Source of the DNA: Larix sibirica | Taxonomy: Eukaryota; Streptophyta; Pinopsida; Pinales; Pinaceae | DNA: 16,423 nt | NCBI GenBank assembly: GCA_004151065.3 | Contig: NWUY0304435709.1 | Location: forward strand, 3,444-19,866 | Reading direction: 5' to 3' | Shown: one piece after another, positions 1 through 10,435 of the stretch | Position numbering within the stretch: position 1 is the first letter of the stretch | Layout: every line of letters begins with the position of its first letter | Position numbers and translations under genes: made by a program | The notes under the pieces: generated by a model | Database searches by the model: none | Told to the model about the DNA's origin: nothing | The model's input: only the letters and a program-made list of their open reading frames with translations

Positions 1-144
1 GGAAGGGATAGCATCCTAGAAGATTGCCTCATTATGTGTTTTCCAAATAGTCCAAGCCAAAAAACCTGGAACAATGATATATTCCCCGTGCTTTTGTTTC
101 CATACCATACAAGCAAAATCGAAAGAGATTTCCGACCATTCATC
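1..144 (-). pseudogene. LINE ORF2 C-terminal fragment (reverse-transcriptase zinc-binding tail)
   Basis: The minus strand reads as one frame of about 48 codons, beginning DEWSEISFDFACMVW and passing through VPGFLAWTIWKTHNEAIF. A hydrophobic stretch followed by W-x-I/L-W-K-x-x-N-x-x-I-F is typical of the region between the reverse-transcriptase zinc-binding domain (zf-RVT) and the RNase H of plant LINE ORF2 proteins. One TAG stop interrupts it just after that motif, at about 17-19. The continuing RNase H part would lie left of the window. Upstream of the start, at about 145-200, the frame is lost, and two unknown bases (190-191) sit there. The match is by motif only and the fragment is short, so confidence is moderate. 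No function is expected. Confidence 0.5.
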
Positions 145-379
145 GTTAATATTTAGCTTTAGGAAAATCTATTTCAAGAAAACCAAAGANNTTTCCTTCT
201 AGGGAAAAAAACCATAACATAACTTCTACTATCAGATCTACGACCTAATAATAACCATGGGATACACAAAACCACGGGCCCGTAAAACACTAACTAAACC
301 TATTATTGACCAAGTCAAGAATGGTCCTCATGACTATGAAATTACAACATTTTACAACAAGGAAATCAAAATTTATTCT
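145..379. other. Unassigned spacer containing two ambiguous bases
   Basis: This stretch has no recognisable coding homology. It contains N at 190-191. A plus-strand reading frame starts at 257 and runs through the downstream G/C-run array to 502. Its composition after residue 40 is set by that array (Pro/Gly-rich), so I do not treat it as a gene. Confidence 0.4.
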
Positions 380-470
380 GGGGACCCGCTGGCCCCTAGA
401 CCCCCATCCAGGGGGATGGTTCCCCCATACCCCTATGAGGGGGCTAATCCCCCCTCACACCCCCCATGGG
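380..470. repeat. Alternating G-run/C-run low-complexity array
   Basis: About 90 bases consist of runs of 4-6 C alternating with runs of 4-6 G, separated by short spacers such as CCCCCATCCAGGGGG and ATGAGGGGGCTAATCCCCCC. The surrounding DNA is AT-rich, so the composition shift is abrupt. The alternating runs let each G-run pair with a neighbouring C-run and give G-rich tracts on both strands. Similar C-run/G-run blocks are, as I recall, dispersed repeats in gymnosperm retrotransposon-rich DNA, but I cannot confirm the family here. A translated frame across it gives a meaningless Pro-rich peptide. Confidence 0.75.
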
Positions 471-1301
471 ATGAGTGTACGGTCCACCTACACAGCATAT
501 AAAACAAGGGTACAAACATGACTGAACAACAAGATCTCTGAATCAGGAATATCAAGCTCCACAACTAACACTAACATGGAACGTTACGACTTTTCTGAGA
601 ACATGGGACTAATGTCACGCCTCCATGTGTTGTGATCATGAGGCATGAAGATGATGGCAGGGATGATGCAAATTATGCATGACAGAAATGACCTACTCTA
701 TATGTCAGTTTAGGACACAAACCTTTTAATCAAACCACCAAATGGAAAAATTAAGCCATATTTCACATTCTCCTAGCAAAATTAGTCAAAAACTTGGCAA
801 AATGGCATTAATATTAGTTGACAATTGTTAAAATTGGGGAAAAACTATATAAAAGTGGCTAAAATTTTCATATAAGCAAATTATGGTAAAAGATCAATTA
901 CAATCCATTTTTATCTTTATTTTTTACCCATTTGGATATTTTTACCCTAGTTTTCCAAATGTTAATTACAAAGTCTTTGGGCCATCAAATCACTTTCTGT
1001 CAATTCCACATATTTTCCTCTTCTCTTCCCTTCATTTGCGTCCATTTTTTTACAGATTTTAGCCTAGTATTTTAGGTTTCATCCTCATTCTACTTCTCAA
1101 ACTGTGCATTCACACTTTTTAATCTTGTGGAGCATGAGTTATTGGGCTATTCGCACCTGTATGGATCAAACAGGGTGAATTTGTGTGCTTGTTTAGAGGA
1201 AAAAGTGCAAATTTGAGGGTAGAATGGTGAAAATTTGCACCTTCGCTAAACAAATAATTTCTTGTGTAGATGGAATTCATATGGATAGAGCGTGACATGA
1301 G
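471..1301. other. Non-coding spacer, no recognised content
   Basis: This is AT-rich DNA with no convincing reading frame, no recognisable domain and no clear long-terminal-repeat boundary. It lies between the G/C-run array and the PMD-like remnant, so it could include the 5' flank or promoter of the element that carried that remnant. I see no motif that shows this. Confidence 0.4.
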
Positions 1302-2392
1302 GACCTTGACCGTGAGGCTTTAGGAGATCCTTTGACTCTTAATGTCCTTCATCGATGCATATTTCGTAAATTTTTCTAAGTCTCCTACATGAGGGCCCAA
1401 AATGGCTTGTTACAAGTTTTCATCCGCTATTGGGATCCCGATCAAGGTGTATTCATCATCAAGGGAGAAATATTGGAGATCACAGTAGATGATATCTACT
1501 TTCTTACTGGACTTTCATGGAGAGGAGGCCCAATGAACATTAAAGGTTCTGTCCAAGGAGAGAAGTCCCTCACCATGCAAGGTGAACACATTTTGTGATC
1601 CAAGGACCCAAAAGTGAGGCACACAGGTGCCTATCTCCAACATTGATAGATTCCCTATAAAATTTATCCTGACCATGATCACCAAAGTGGTGGGTTCTCC
1701 TGCATTACATTTGGCGTCATGAGGTTTCATGCACATTAGGATTGAGTTCCTTTGATCCACACTTTTTGACTAGTGCACCATTTTATTGAACAACGTGAAG
1801 AGTCAACTTACTGATTGCAAAACTAGGAAGAACAAGAACTTCATATACAAGAGAATTTGAGTATCGTTCTTCTTTGTGAGGCTTGTCGCCATGAGCCTGA
1901 GGGTATCACTCCCACCAATGGAGCCCCATATATGTTGATGGACGGATCTTATGCTTCAGTTGGGAGGAGGAGAAATCCCTAAAATATTTGACAATGAGTT
2001 CGTCTAGTCGTGGAGAAGGAAGCTACCTACCATCAAGGAGTTCCCATATGCAGGTCTTGACTTCAAAGAATACCCAAACCTAGTACTTCCTCCTACCTTA
2101 ACATGGAGTAGGATTGGTGAGTGATGTTTTTTGATATATTTCATTTTTTTGTATTTGAAATATTCAATGCTGAAGACAAATATTTTTATGTATGATCCTA
2201 ATGACAAACATTGACAATGGTGCATACATTGGACCAGAGCGACCTGCTGATTACCCTTACTTACTACGACATGAACCCCGGGTAGAGGAGAGAGTGGAGG
2301 CTAGTTTATATTTCGTGGAGAATAACCTTTTAGTCCTTACCAATGGAACTCCTACCACCCGGATTGAGCACTTTCTAAAGGCTATGCAATAG
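1302..2392 (+). pseudogene. Plant mobile domain (PMD / aminotransferase-like) protein remnant
   Basis: Plus-strand reading can be followed in pieces. At 1302-1598 one frame holds DLDREALGDPLTLN and, after a TAA, a Met-started stretch with RYWDPDQGVFIIKGEILE and DDIYFLTGLSWRGG. The F-x-I-x-G-E-I followed by V-D-D-I-Y-F-L-T-G-L-S is the hallmark N-terminal block of plant mobile domain proteins (the MAIN / PMD family, related to the C-terminal part of PP7-long phosphatases). At about 1880-2120 a different frame gives LMLQLGGGEIPKIFDNEFV, a TAG, then WRRKLPTIKEFPYAGLDF. At 2192-2392 a third frame gives YPYLLRHEPRVEERVEASLY to a TAG. PMD domains occur in a few host silencing factors but mostly in transposons. 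The number of stops and frame changes, and the transposon-dense setting, point to a dead mobile-element copy. A GTGAGT at 2117 resembles a splice donor, but no acceptor nearby restores the frame. Confidence 0.7.
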
Positions 2393-3882
2393 CAAGTGAT
2401 TGGGGTGCCTTCCTAATGGATCGTGCTATTTAGGAAGGTGGCTACATGTGTCGTGTGTTATATAGACACATCAGGGGCACTACCACCTCTTTTGTACTTT
2501 TTGGTCTATGATGGGCATGTTTTACCTATTCGATAATATATGCACCATTAAGGGCCATGGGGGCCTATTTTGTATTATGACTTTAATTTTTGTACTTGAT
2601 GACACTAATTTTATATCAATGAAATACTACTTTCATCAACCATATCTACAATGTGTACATGATCTTGTGCTTTTATTATGATTGCTTGAGAATAATCAGG
2701 GTGTTCAGGGCATTCAAAGTGGAAAACAACCAAACTGATACACCTATAGTGAATCCATGAAGATTCAAGGTGGACATGAAGGGAGGAACAACATTTCCAA
2801 CAAACAGAACAACACTAGAATCTCCTTGCACAAGGGTCCCTTGGTTGATCTCCTTGGGAATATTAGCATATACTTTGATTCAAAAAATAAGAAATCTCTA
2901 AGGCCTTTTGTGGAGGTTGATAAATTGTAATAAACACACTCATATAAAATACCTTCTAAGATACATCCAAACAAACTCACTCTCCCAAAAATCAAACTAG
3001 GGTAGTTAAGTCTTGATTTCAATTAATGAAGAGTTGAACATGGGCCTTCCAAAGGTTAGCCTAGGGTTATTAGGGCCCAAGTCCAACCAATGAAGGTGTG
3101 AGAAACAATTACACTAACCTTCACACAACAATCACCAAGGGTGCAAGTACTCTCCTTCATTGAATATACTCCCAAGGAGTTGAGACAAAGATTTTATGCC
3201 TATCTCATGTACCACAATATATTCCCCTTACAGTCACTTGGTTGAAACCTAGGAGGAGAAACTAAGGTACCACTTCACGCTAGGTAGTCCGGAAGAATGG
3301 TCGTTGGATATATCTTTTGCGAATGGTAAGGGAACGTAGGACACAAGTCCCATACTCTAAGTTTTCAGTAAGTAGTGTTTTCACCTTGAGGACTTTCCAC
3401 ACTTGAAAACTCCCAAACTCAAATAACCCCACTAATCCAAGTGTTAGGGGCCATTCTAACCACTTGAACTAGATTTATCTACCTCTTGACGCCTGTGTTA
3501 GAGGAGCTTTCCCGACAAGTACTTCACATTACTTATGTATTTTTCACTCTTTAGTACTCCTAGTTTCGTTTTACATGGCCTTGGAGAATTTAACTCTCCA
3601 ATCCTAAAACCAAGTCCCTAGAACCTAGACTATTGTTGGTTTTCTATCAAAGGAAAATGATTCTAGTTCATTTTAGTCATGTTTCTTTTAGAGGCTAGAT
3701 CTTTGAGCCTAGGGAAAGCTTTGTAATTTCTTTCAATATCATGAAAATCTCTTCCTTAGATGTTTTTTAATGATTCTTCTTTTAACAATCTGAAGTTTAG
3801 GTGGCTCTGAAGTACTAGGGTTTTTTCTTCGATCATCTTTCCCCCATCTAAATCGTCCCTCAGACACGTGGTTTTGTGGTTC
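2393..3882. other. Non-coding spacer downstream of the PMD remnant
   Basis: About 1.5 kb holds no reading frame with recognisable homology. The first 200 bases, up to about 2600, may be the former 3' end of the PMD-like unit, since short coding-like stretches continue in one frame (for example VDRALFRKV-like text near 2418). From about 2650 on I see only scattered short inverted repeats, such as a 7-bp stem with a 7-base loop at 3581-3601. Part of this stretch could be the 3' LTR region of the minus-strand gypsy element to its right, but I found no defined LTR ends. Confidence 0.4.
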
Positions 3883-3916
3883 TTAGTGGATTTGAGCAAG
3901 CAGCAACCATGGAATC

Positions 3917-3938
3917 TGAGGGGGTGAAATCCCCCTCA
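3917..3938. repeat. Perfect 8-bp GC-rich inverted repeat with 6-base loop
   Basis: TGAGGGGG at 3917-3924 and CCCCCTCA at 3931-3938 are exact reverse complements around a 6-base loop, in otherwise mixed-composition DNA. It lies in the stretch 3883-4136, between the truncated gypsy protease and the spacer to the left. No T-run follows on either strand, so it is not a typical terminator, and none is expected in a plant nucleus. Its role is unknown. Confidence 0.6.
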
Positions 3939-4136
3939 TGTTGTGTTGCAATTTCAGGAGTTCCATATGGAAATCAACACCTATGGTGCCACACCTTTGA
4001 GCCGCCCAAAAATTTGTGCACATAGGAAACTTGCCTAGACCATGACAAAGGTAAGGTGCAATTTGTAGATCCTGCCTCCTCCCATCCAAAGGCATCCTGA
4101 GCTTGGGAACCAGGTAAATGCATCATGAAATCCTCT

Positions 4137-4632
4137 TCAAATCCAAGGTATGTTATACAATCTGAAAGAGTAGATGAAAACTCTCAATTCATGGGGGACC
4201 ACGCTTCCTTCATCATCAAGACCTTCAAGAGAGAGATTATAATAGTCAATCTTGGAACAATGCTTCTCCATCCAATCCATGCCAATAAGAACATCATATT
4301 ATCCTAGCAGTAGGATGTTCAAATTTGTTGTGTTGGATAGACCATCCAACATTAACGTGCATCTTTCTACCATTTTGACTTACTTTCCTTTTCATCCATG
4401 TGGCTAACTGGACTAGCCATGACTTGACATGCTTACTTTTCTTAAGCGTGTAATCTTCAACAATCTTAGGATGAATATAAATATGACTGGAACTTGGGTC
4501 TATTAAAATAGAAATGGATTGCGCGACAATCTTACCTCCAACTTCAACTATTGCAGATTGACTATATGCTTGATGATCATCCAAAGTTGTGTAGATTCTA
4601 GAATTTGACCTGGCCATATCCTCCACTGTCAC
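4137..4632 (-). pseudogene. Ty3/gypsy retropepsin (protease) remnant, element 1
   Basis: This is the aspartic protease of a Ty3/gypsy polyprotein, which would cleave Gag-Pol inside virus-like particles. The minus-strand frame from 4632 gives, at about residues 40-55, SILIDPSSSHIYIHPKIVED. This corresponds to the retropepsin active-site block (hydrophobic-Asp-Ser/Pro-Gly-Ser/Ala-T/S-x-S-F/Y-I). The expected Gly after D-P is a Ser, so the loop is damaged. The frame breaks near 4308, and a neighbouring minus frame continues with YDVLIGMDWMEKH, the second conserved protease block (I-L/I-G-M-D-W), then DDEGSVV. It stops at the TGA at 4137-4139. The expected link to reverse transcriptase is absent, so the element is cut off here. 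It reads in the same frame as the gag to its right, as in gypsy elements with a single gag-pol frame. Confidence 0.8.
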
Positions 4633-5438
4633 AAATCCTTTGATGTTATGGATCCTTCAATCCTGCTCCTTCCTGTGAGGGAAATCATATAGCTTATGAT
4701 TCTCTACACATCCCCAACACTGCATTGGTTCTCTAGGCCTTCCTATGCTTGGCATATCGTGTGGGAATCTACCTTCCGTTGGAAACTTCTGTCGAGCATT
4801 CCTCTGTTGATTCCTATAGGGTACAGATATGAACTATTTCTTCCTTGGATCATACCTTCCCTTGGGATTTTCTCTTTCTACTTGATGCTCCTCTACTCTG
4901 CCCTTGTATTACTCATAGCATTGCATAACCTTCTGGATATCATCATCCAAGATCTTGGGCTCCACAAATTCAATTTTGTCTCTATAATTCTGGGCTATTC
5001 CACTTAATAATATCAAAGTCTTTGCATTCTCATTTCTGAGACAATCCACATACTAGAGTAGTTCTAGGAATTTATTCACATATTCCTCCATTGTCATCTA
5101 TCCCAGCTTCAGCTCATGGAACTCCTTTCTCTTACTATCATAGTACCTTTCAGAAAGATATTTATGTTTGAAATATGTTTCAAACTTCTCCCAATCAATA
5201 TTCCTTTCCTTGAGGCCCTTCACTTACTGAAGGTCTTCTTACTAGACTGAACTTATGACATTCAAATTAAAGATGGAAATCCTAGCCTTATCATTTCCCG
5301 ACAACTCACATATTTGAAAGTACTTCTTCATTCCAAGAAGCCATGTTGTAGCCTCCTACCTCGACTTGCTTTCTCTGTCGAATGTAGGTGGCTTCACTTT
5401 CCTAAATCTTCCAGAGGAACTCTCTTTGTGAGGTGTGT
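4633..5438 (-). pseudogene. Ty3/gypsy Gag remnant with degenerate CCHC zinc knuckle, element 1
   Basis: Gag forms the virus-like particle and binds the element RNA. The minus-strand frame is in register from about 5438 down into the protease. It begins TPHKESSSGRFRKVKPPTFD, continues through TWLLGMKKYFQICEL, FKHKYLSERYYDSKRKEFHE, MTMEEYVNKFLELL and YRDKIEFVEP, and is followed by a basic linker. This is the retrotransposon gag domain (Retrotrans_gag type). A zinc knuckle at 4681-4719 reads CWGCVENHKLYDF. The first two Cys and the His are in place, but the last Cys is a Phe, so it cannot coordinate zinc normally. About nine in-frame stops interrupt the frame but no net frameshift does, which suggests decay mainly by point mutation. 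The N-terminal part expected before KPPTFD is missing: homology ends abruptly near 5438. A plus-strand ORF at 4696-5007 is only its antisense shadow. Confidence 0.85.
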
Positions 5439-6537
5439 TGATGCAAAGGAATAGGAATCCCAAGACAAAAAATCTTGAATTTTACTGGGTTGGAATAAAA
5501 TAGTTGGGAATTTTACCCTAATTTTAAATCCTTATTTACATCAAACCAATCAACCTACAAATAAGATTTATTTGTATCTAATAAAATAAAATATGAAATT
5601 TGCAAAAATGTTGAGAGAAAAATCAATTTAAAACAATATTATAACAGTAGAAAAGAAAAGACACAATATATAATAGATGTAGCAAAATCAAAAAATGAGA
5701 TAGGAATCAGCATACTTTATTGAAAAGTATCTCTGAGTTACAATCAAAAGAATTTTCTTTACAAACTTATGCAAAAGTGAGGACCAAAAAGACACTTAGA
5801 AGTTTAAGATGGTATTCATCTTCATACATAAACTTCTGACTGCAAAGAAGAATTGAAACAAACTGATACTGGATCAAATAGAGATTTTGGGTGCCACTGT
5901 TTGGTTCTGCAAAATCAATTATTATAAGTACCTAAAAAATTAATTTCAAATCAAAATAGAAATGAACAGACTACCAAATATGTAACAACATTCTTGCATG
6001 AATAATAATGTTGTAACATGATCTTCTTGTGCCACCTTCAGTGTTTTCCTGCTATCAACAAGATCATCTTCAGCCTAAGGAGAACTCAAAGATGAATGAA
6101 ACCTCTCCAACTATTGCCTTAGATATCCTTGTAGCTCCCTTTTATTCTTTGGGAAAAGAAGTTTGAGTAGTTTAGGAACTAATTTTAATGAGGAGTTACA
6201 AAAATAATTAGGCAATATATTATAATAATATAAAAGAATAATAATATCAAGAGTAATAGATGGGACCCCTTAACAATTCTTATATTCGCTTTTCACTTAA
6301 TTACCCAAGCAAGAATAACATAACAAATAATAATAACAGCCACATAATATTTCCAATGATAAAACATTACGCCATGCTTTCATAAATATTTTAAAATTGG
6401 GATTAAGGTCCAAAACTGAAGCTTCTCTTTAAGATCCTGAGCAATGTAACATCTGTCCCACTTTCACCATTTAGTCATAATCAGTTTAAAACATATCTGA
6501 AATCTACATAATTATCAAATGAAAGACCATAATCAAA
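5439..6537. other. AT-rich spacer upstream of element 1 gag
   Basis: No coding homology is recognised. Gag homology ends abruptly at the left border. An imperfect inverted repeat lies at 5985-6014 (8-bp arms ACAACATT and AATGTTGT, 14-base loop), and simple AT stretches occur around 6210-6250. The 5' LTR and leader of the minus-strand gypsy element should lie on this side, but I see no primer-binding site or LTR end that can be defended, so the element may be truncated rather than complete. Confidence 0.4.
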
Positions 6538-7231
6538 CTAAAAACCCAGTGCTTTATGAGAAGGAGTAGGCCTCTCTCCACTTGCAACTGAAGGTATTTT
6601 CTTCTTAGACTATCCCCTTTGATCCATTGACTGTACTAATTGGTTTGACAATTCAACATCAGCAAAAATATTTTTCTTTGATGGTGAAAGGGTGTGTGAG
6701 GTTATATGTGATGATCCTGTAGAGGTGCTAGGACTTACTAGTTCAGCTGGATTTTTACCCTTGGTTTGTAATGATAAACAAGGGGAGGTCTTGGGTAACT
6801 CAACTTTGGGTAAATATTGGGCCTAAGAAGCAACTAAAGGAACCTTATGATCAGTATGTTGATCAAGTGGGGGTGGTTGAGAAAGTGGCAAAGATAGAGC
6901 TGGCCAACCTTCGGAATGCCTTGACCCCAACCATCATTTGGTTCCATTTGTATTGAGACATGTGGTGGGACAATTACTCCAAGGATACTAGGTTGTGACT
7001 GGGCAAGAGGTGGCCTCACAATAGGCTATGTAGGGGGAATTGACCTTGACCCGCAAGGTTGAGGAAGCCAGTGTGCAAAATATGTCGAAATTCATTTGAA
7101 TCGGCATCAAAGTGAATGGAAAATATCATTCTTTTATTCTTCCTTCCTTTCCAATCAGGATGTTGGCATCTATGCCAATTACCTCTGTTACCTCTATTAT
7201 TTCTTCCCCCGCCCCTACTAAAAGATCTCAT
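6538..7231 (-). pseudogene. Unassigned RG-rich then Pro/Ser-rich coding-like remnant
   Basis: I do not recognise this protein. On the minus strand a frame from 7231 gives FSRGGGRNNRGNRGNWHR followed by a basic stretch, resembling an RG-rich nucleic-acid-binding segment. A second frame from 7019 gives PPLAQSQPSILGVIVPPHVS and QMEPNDGWGQGIPK. A third runs from about 6905 to the TAG at 6538-6540 with LPLSQPPPLDQ, SPSTSTGSSHITSHTLSP and GERPTPSHKALGF, interrupted by two TAGs. Each piece has a protein-like, low-complexity composition unlike the surrounding AT-rich DNA, and they follow one another on one strand. Joining them needs two frame changes, so this is a decayed gene or chance. RG-rich segments also occur in the gag of some retroelements. 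A CATTAG just before 7231 could be a splice acceptor. Confidence 0.3.
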
Positions 7232-10200
7232 CTAATGGTCAAAGAAAAGCATATCAACATAATCATCAATAGCAAGAAAACATATCAAATAAACTTGCAT
7301 ATAAAATAGTCTATAAGTGACTCATTTTAAACAGTCATTCAAGCGGACACAAATCAATATGGATAGGGGTGGGAACTTCATTATATGCTGCTCAATCACT
7401 TGAAATTTACTGTCGAGACTACAATATTTATGTTACTCTTTTGAACAAGGGAGAAAATGAATTTGGGAAAATGAAAACGAAAAGGGATGAGTGGATGAAC
7501 AAGTGCTGTAGAGTGAAGGGATAAGAGATGGTATTTTTTCAATATTCTATATTAAACTTATAATTCATAATTCAATTCATCAACATTCAACAATGACTAG
7601 TACTGATCATGAGTCTGAAAATTTGAGTATAGAGAAGTGAAATACTGCTAGACCCATTCTGAGATTAAATAACAACTCAACTCGTTCCGCTCTTTTAAAA
7701 TAAGCACTATGTCAGTTTTTTAGTGTTGTGATCTCGATATACCAATTATATTCATAACCGATCCTTTATTTCAGGCACCAAATCCATTTATTCAAACTGC
7801 TAATCCAATCAAATTATTGGAATAGTGTTTTAGGAAAACACAGTATTTCATTTTCTATAACACACAAAATTGCATGAATCAAGCCCGGCAATGAAATATT
7901 GTCCTCTGCTTCAATTCCAAAATAAGTTTTAAGATAAAACCTTTTCATTCATCACAATTTATCTTTATCTTTTATCCCAAAAGCATCAGTGAAACAAACA
8001 TTTCTTAAGCTAAATGTTTTGACTGTAAAATTATTTAAAGATTCAAACACAACTTTTTTTAAAAATATCGACTTAATGATAAACATGTAAGTCTGTTTTG
8101 TATCACAAACAATATAGCCCAGAACTCCTCTAAACTTTGCACAACCTTAGCCTGAAGGAACTCGAAATGTATGCGATTTATACAACACCCTTTAAAAATA
8201 TTTTGATTTCCTTCTAGAGTCTGAGAATTAAATTGATATTGAATTCATGTTATTTCTTACTGAAGCAACCCAAAATGTCAAACCTTGATTCCAAGTCCCT
8301 ATCAAAAATATTCAAACATCATCACTTCCAGACATGAATTTGAAGCTCTGATTGAAATAAATAATTTTCCTATGAAGCTGGATCGAAGTTAATCATAGCT
8401 TCGATTCCTGCTAAATAAAACCCTAAAAAAAAATTTCTTCACAAAGTTTCAGTCCTCAACTGAAGCTTGAAGCATATATGTAGAACGTTCATTATCTTCC
8501 TTTAAAGTTCTTATGGTATATGTTTTAACAATAGGTATCAATCGAAGCTAAAGTATTCCTCAGTGGAATTTTATTTCAAGCTATATATTTTCAACTTTTC
8601 CAACGATTGAGTCCTAAAGGATATCGATTCAACATTTAGAGCTCTAAGGGTATAAGATTTTAAAAATAAAATTGAATTCCTTCTTCAAATATCATTCAAA
8701 ATTTAAGCATAATACATGACTGAAACTGAACTCAACCCCAAAACACTTCATACATATATTAAATAAAAAAAATCGACTCTTGAATCCAATTAATATCTCC
8801 ATATTTTAATCAAATCATTCGTGCATTAAACCACCAATGGATTCATTTCGCTTGATGGAATATAACAATGCACGGTTCCCAGATTCACATGGCATAATAA
8901 ATCACTGATTTCGAAAGGAGAAGGATTAAATCGTTGAACTGAGGCCTCAAATATTTCACAAATAGGTTTCCTCTGGGAAGTAATAGCAGGATAAAAGACA
9001 AATAATCAATTTGCATTTGCTAGGGTTTTCAAAAACTTTATAAAAAACCTCTGTATTTTATCCATTATTTGAATTGATAAACTATTAATGCAATCAGGAT
9101 GTATACAACCTGTTTCTTGCAACGAACTCCACATTACTGACTAGTGTGATTACAGGATTCAATCTCATAAAAAATTTCATGAACAACAATTGAAGGGAAG
9201 AAAAATTTGCACTGCCATATGTCCATTAAGAACCCCAATACAGCTTAAATTCTCACTGCTTTTAACTGAAACCATAACCCTCTCATTTTCATTTTCAAAT
9301 TCATAAATGAGCTACTTTTCGCTAGGGTTATTCATCCAACCATTTCTTTAGGGGAGTAAAAAGAAACACCCTATGGTCCATTCAAATTAAAATCAAAGAG
9401 AAAATAGCTTCACAATTGTTGAAAATCTCCATTATATCTTTCATTTCCATTTCCAGGGAACAGGGAAGAAGGAGCATGCGTGCAAGAAAAACATTCAAAC
9501 TCAACCACTATATACCAAAATGCAAGATTACATTATTTGATAAGAATTCGCTACAGATGTACATACCTTTCATGTATTTCTCAAAACTTTCCTTTATTCA
9601 CAACTTCAAGCAATTACAGTGTTGAATTCGAGCTTCAACTGGATGGTAAATGGTAAATATTCAAGGTGAAAATGGCATATTTTACCTCACAAAGGGATGG
9701 AAATGCTAACAAAGTTGCATTCAATATTCATGTACAGTTGGATTTACTTCAAATCTCCTCATATATCCTTGTTTTTTTAACTTTCCAAACCATAATACTG
9801 TCAACCAACAAGCTTGCAAGCTTTTACTGAACCAAATACCACGCATATTGATAGCAAACGTTACCTTTTTCCACGTCAAAGAGACTGGTAGTCTCAATTA
9901 ATGGAACGATCACTTCATAATACAATGTTGTATGCACATTTAATATCCACACAACCATTTTGTAATAGTTAAACAACCTCATCCAAAAGAACCTTATGCA
10001 CCTAAATAGTGTTGCTATTATCAAAACTTTTCAAATAATTTCACCATATACCACATGTCCAAAGAGGCCTATACTCTTACCATAATGCCGAGTAAATCGA
10101 GCATCCAAATACATTAATGGATAAGAAAAGTATTAGTCATATATACAAAAATTAGCTTTAAATCTTTCCTTGTAACACTTTTAAGTGGAAACATAACCCT

Positions 10201-10411
10201 TTTTAAATAAAAAGCATGTTGATGTAATAATATTTTTGTAATGAAATCACATACGTTTTAAAAAAAGATCGATCATTTGAAGATAAGATTAACTACCAAA
10301 TTGAACCAACGTAACCAAACTGATATGTAGCACAATCAATTGAATTTGTAGTGTATGAATGACAACCAACGGTGTGAATCTGCCATGCAAATGTGAATGC
10401 TATCTCTTTTT
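7232..10411. other. Long AT-rich stretch with no recognised genes
   Basis: More than 3 kb lacks any reading frame I can link to a protein family on either strand. Frames such as 9416-9625 (plus) and 9824-10024 (minus) are short, compositionally random and without motifs. Minor structure includes a perfect 14-base palindrome, AAGCTTGCAAGCTT, at 9810-9823. The stretch could be old decayed element sequence or a long intron or spacer, and the sequence does not decide between these. Its right end is the target site of the LINE insertion. Confidence 0.5.
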
Positions 10412-10432
10412 AAGAGGTCCCACCTATTACTA
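10412..10432 (+). repeat. Left target-site duplication of the LINE insertion
   Basis: These 21 bases (AAGAGGTCCCACCTATTACTA) recur at 11932-11952 (AAGGGGTCTCACCTACTACTA) with 18 identities. All three differences are transitions. The left copy sits immediately before the truncated start of LINE coding sequence and the right copy immediately after the A-tract, which is the expected arrangement for target-primed reverse transcription. Confidence 0.8.
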
Positions 10433-10435
10433 CAG

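Noticed and set aside
257-502. Plus-strand ORF of 81 codons with Pro/Gly-rich end
   Set aside because: Its second half is the translated G/C-run array and the first half has no recognisable motif.
2117-2175. Possible intron with GTGAGT donor joining two PMD blocks
   Set aside because: The only nearby AG acceptor gives a 59-base intron and does not put the two blocks in the same frame.
3883-4095. Minus-strand ORF of 70 codons directly after the element 1 protease, tempting as a pol continuation
   Set aside because: It shows none of the sequence expected between gypsy protease and RT and no known motif. It contains the hairpin at 3917-3938 and is probably chance.
4696-5007. Plus-strand ORF of 103 codons, rich in hydrophobic residues, looking like a membrane protein
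   Set aside because: It is the antisense of the gag C-terminal region with its zinc knuckle, and the minus-strand reading has clear homology.
9416-9625. Plus-strand ORF of 69 codons
   Set aside because: Its composition is random for AT-rich DNA, with no motif and no neighbouring coding evidence.
9810-9823. Perfect 14-base palindrome AAGCTTGCAAGCTT
   Set aside because: It is isolated, has no loop or neighbouring motif, and is a level of symmetry expected by chance in a window of this size or nearly so.
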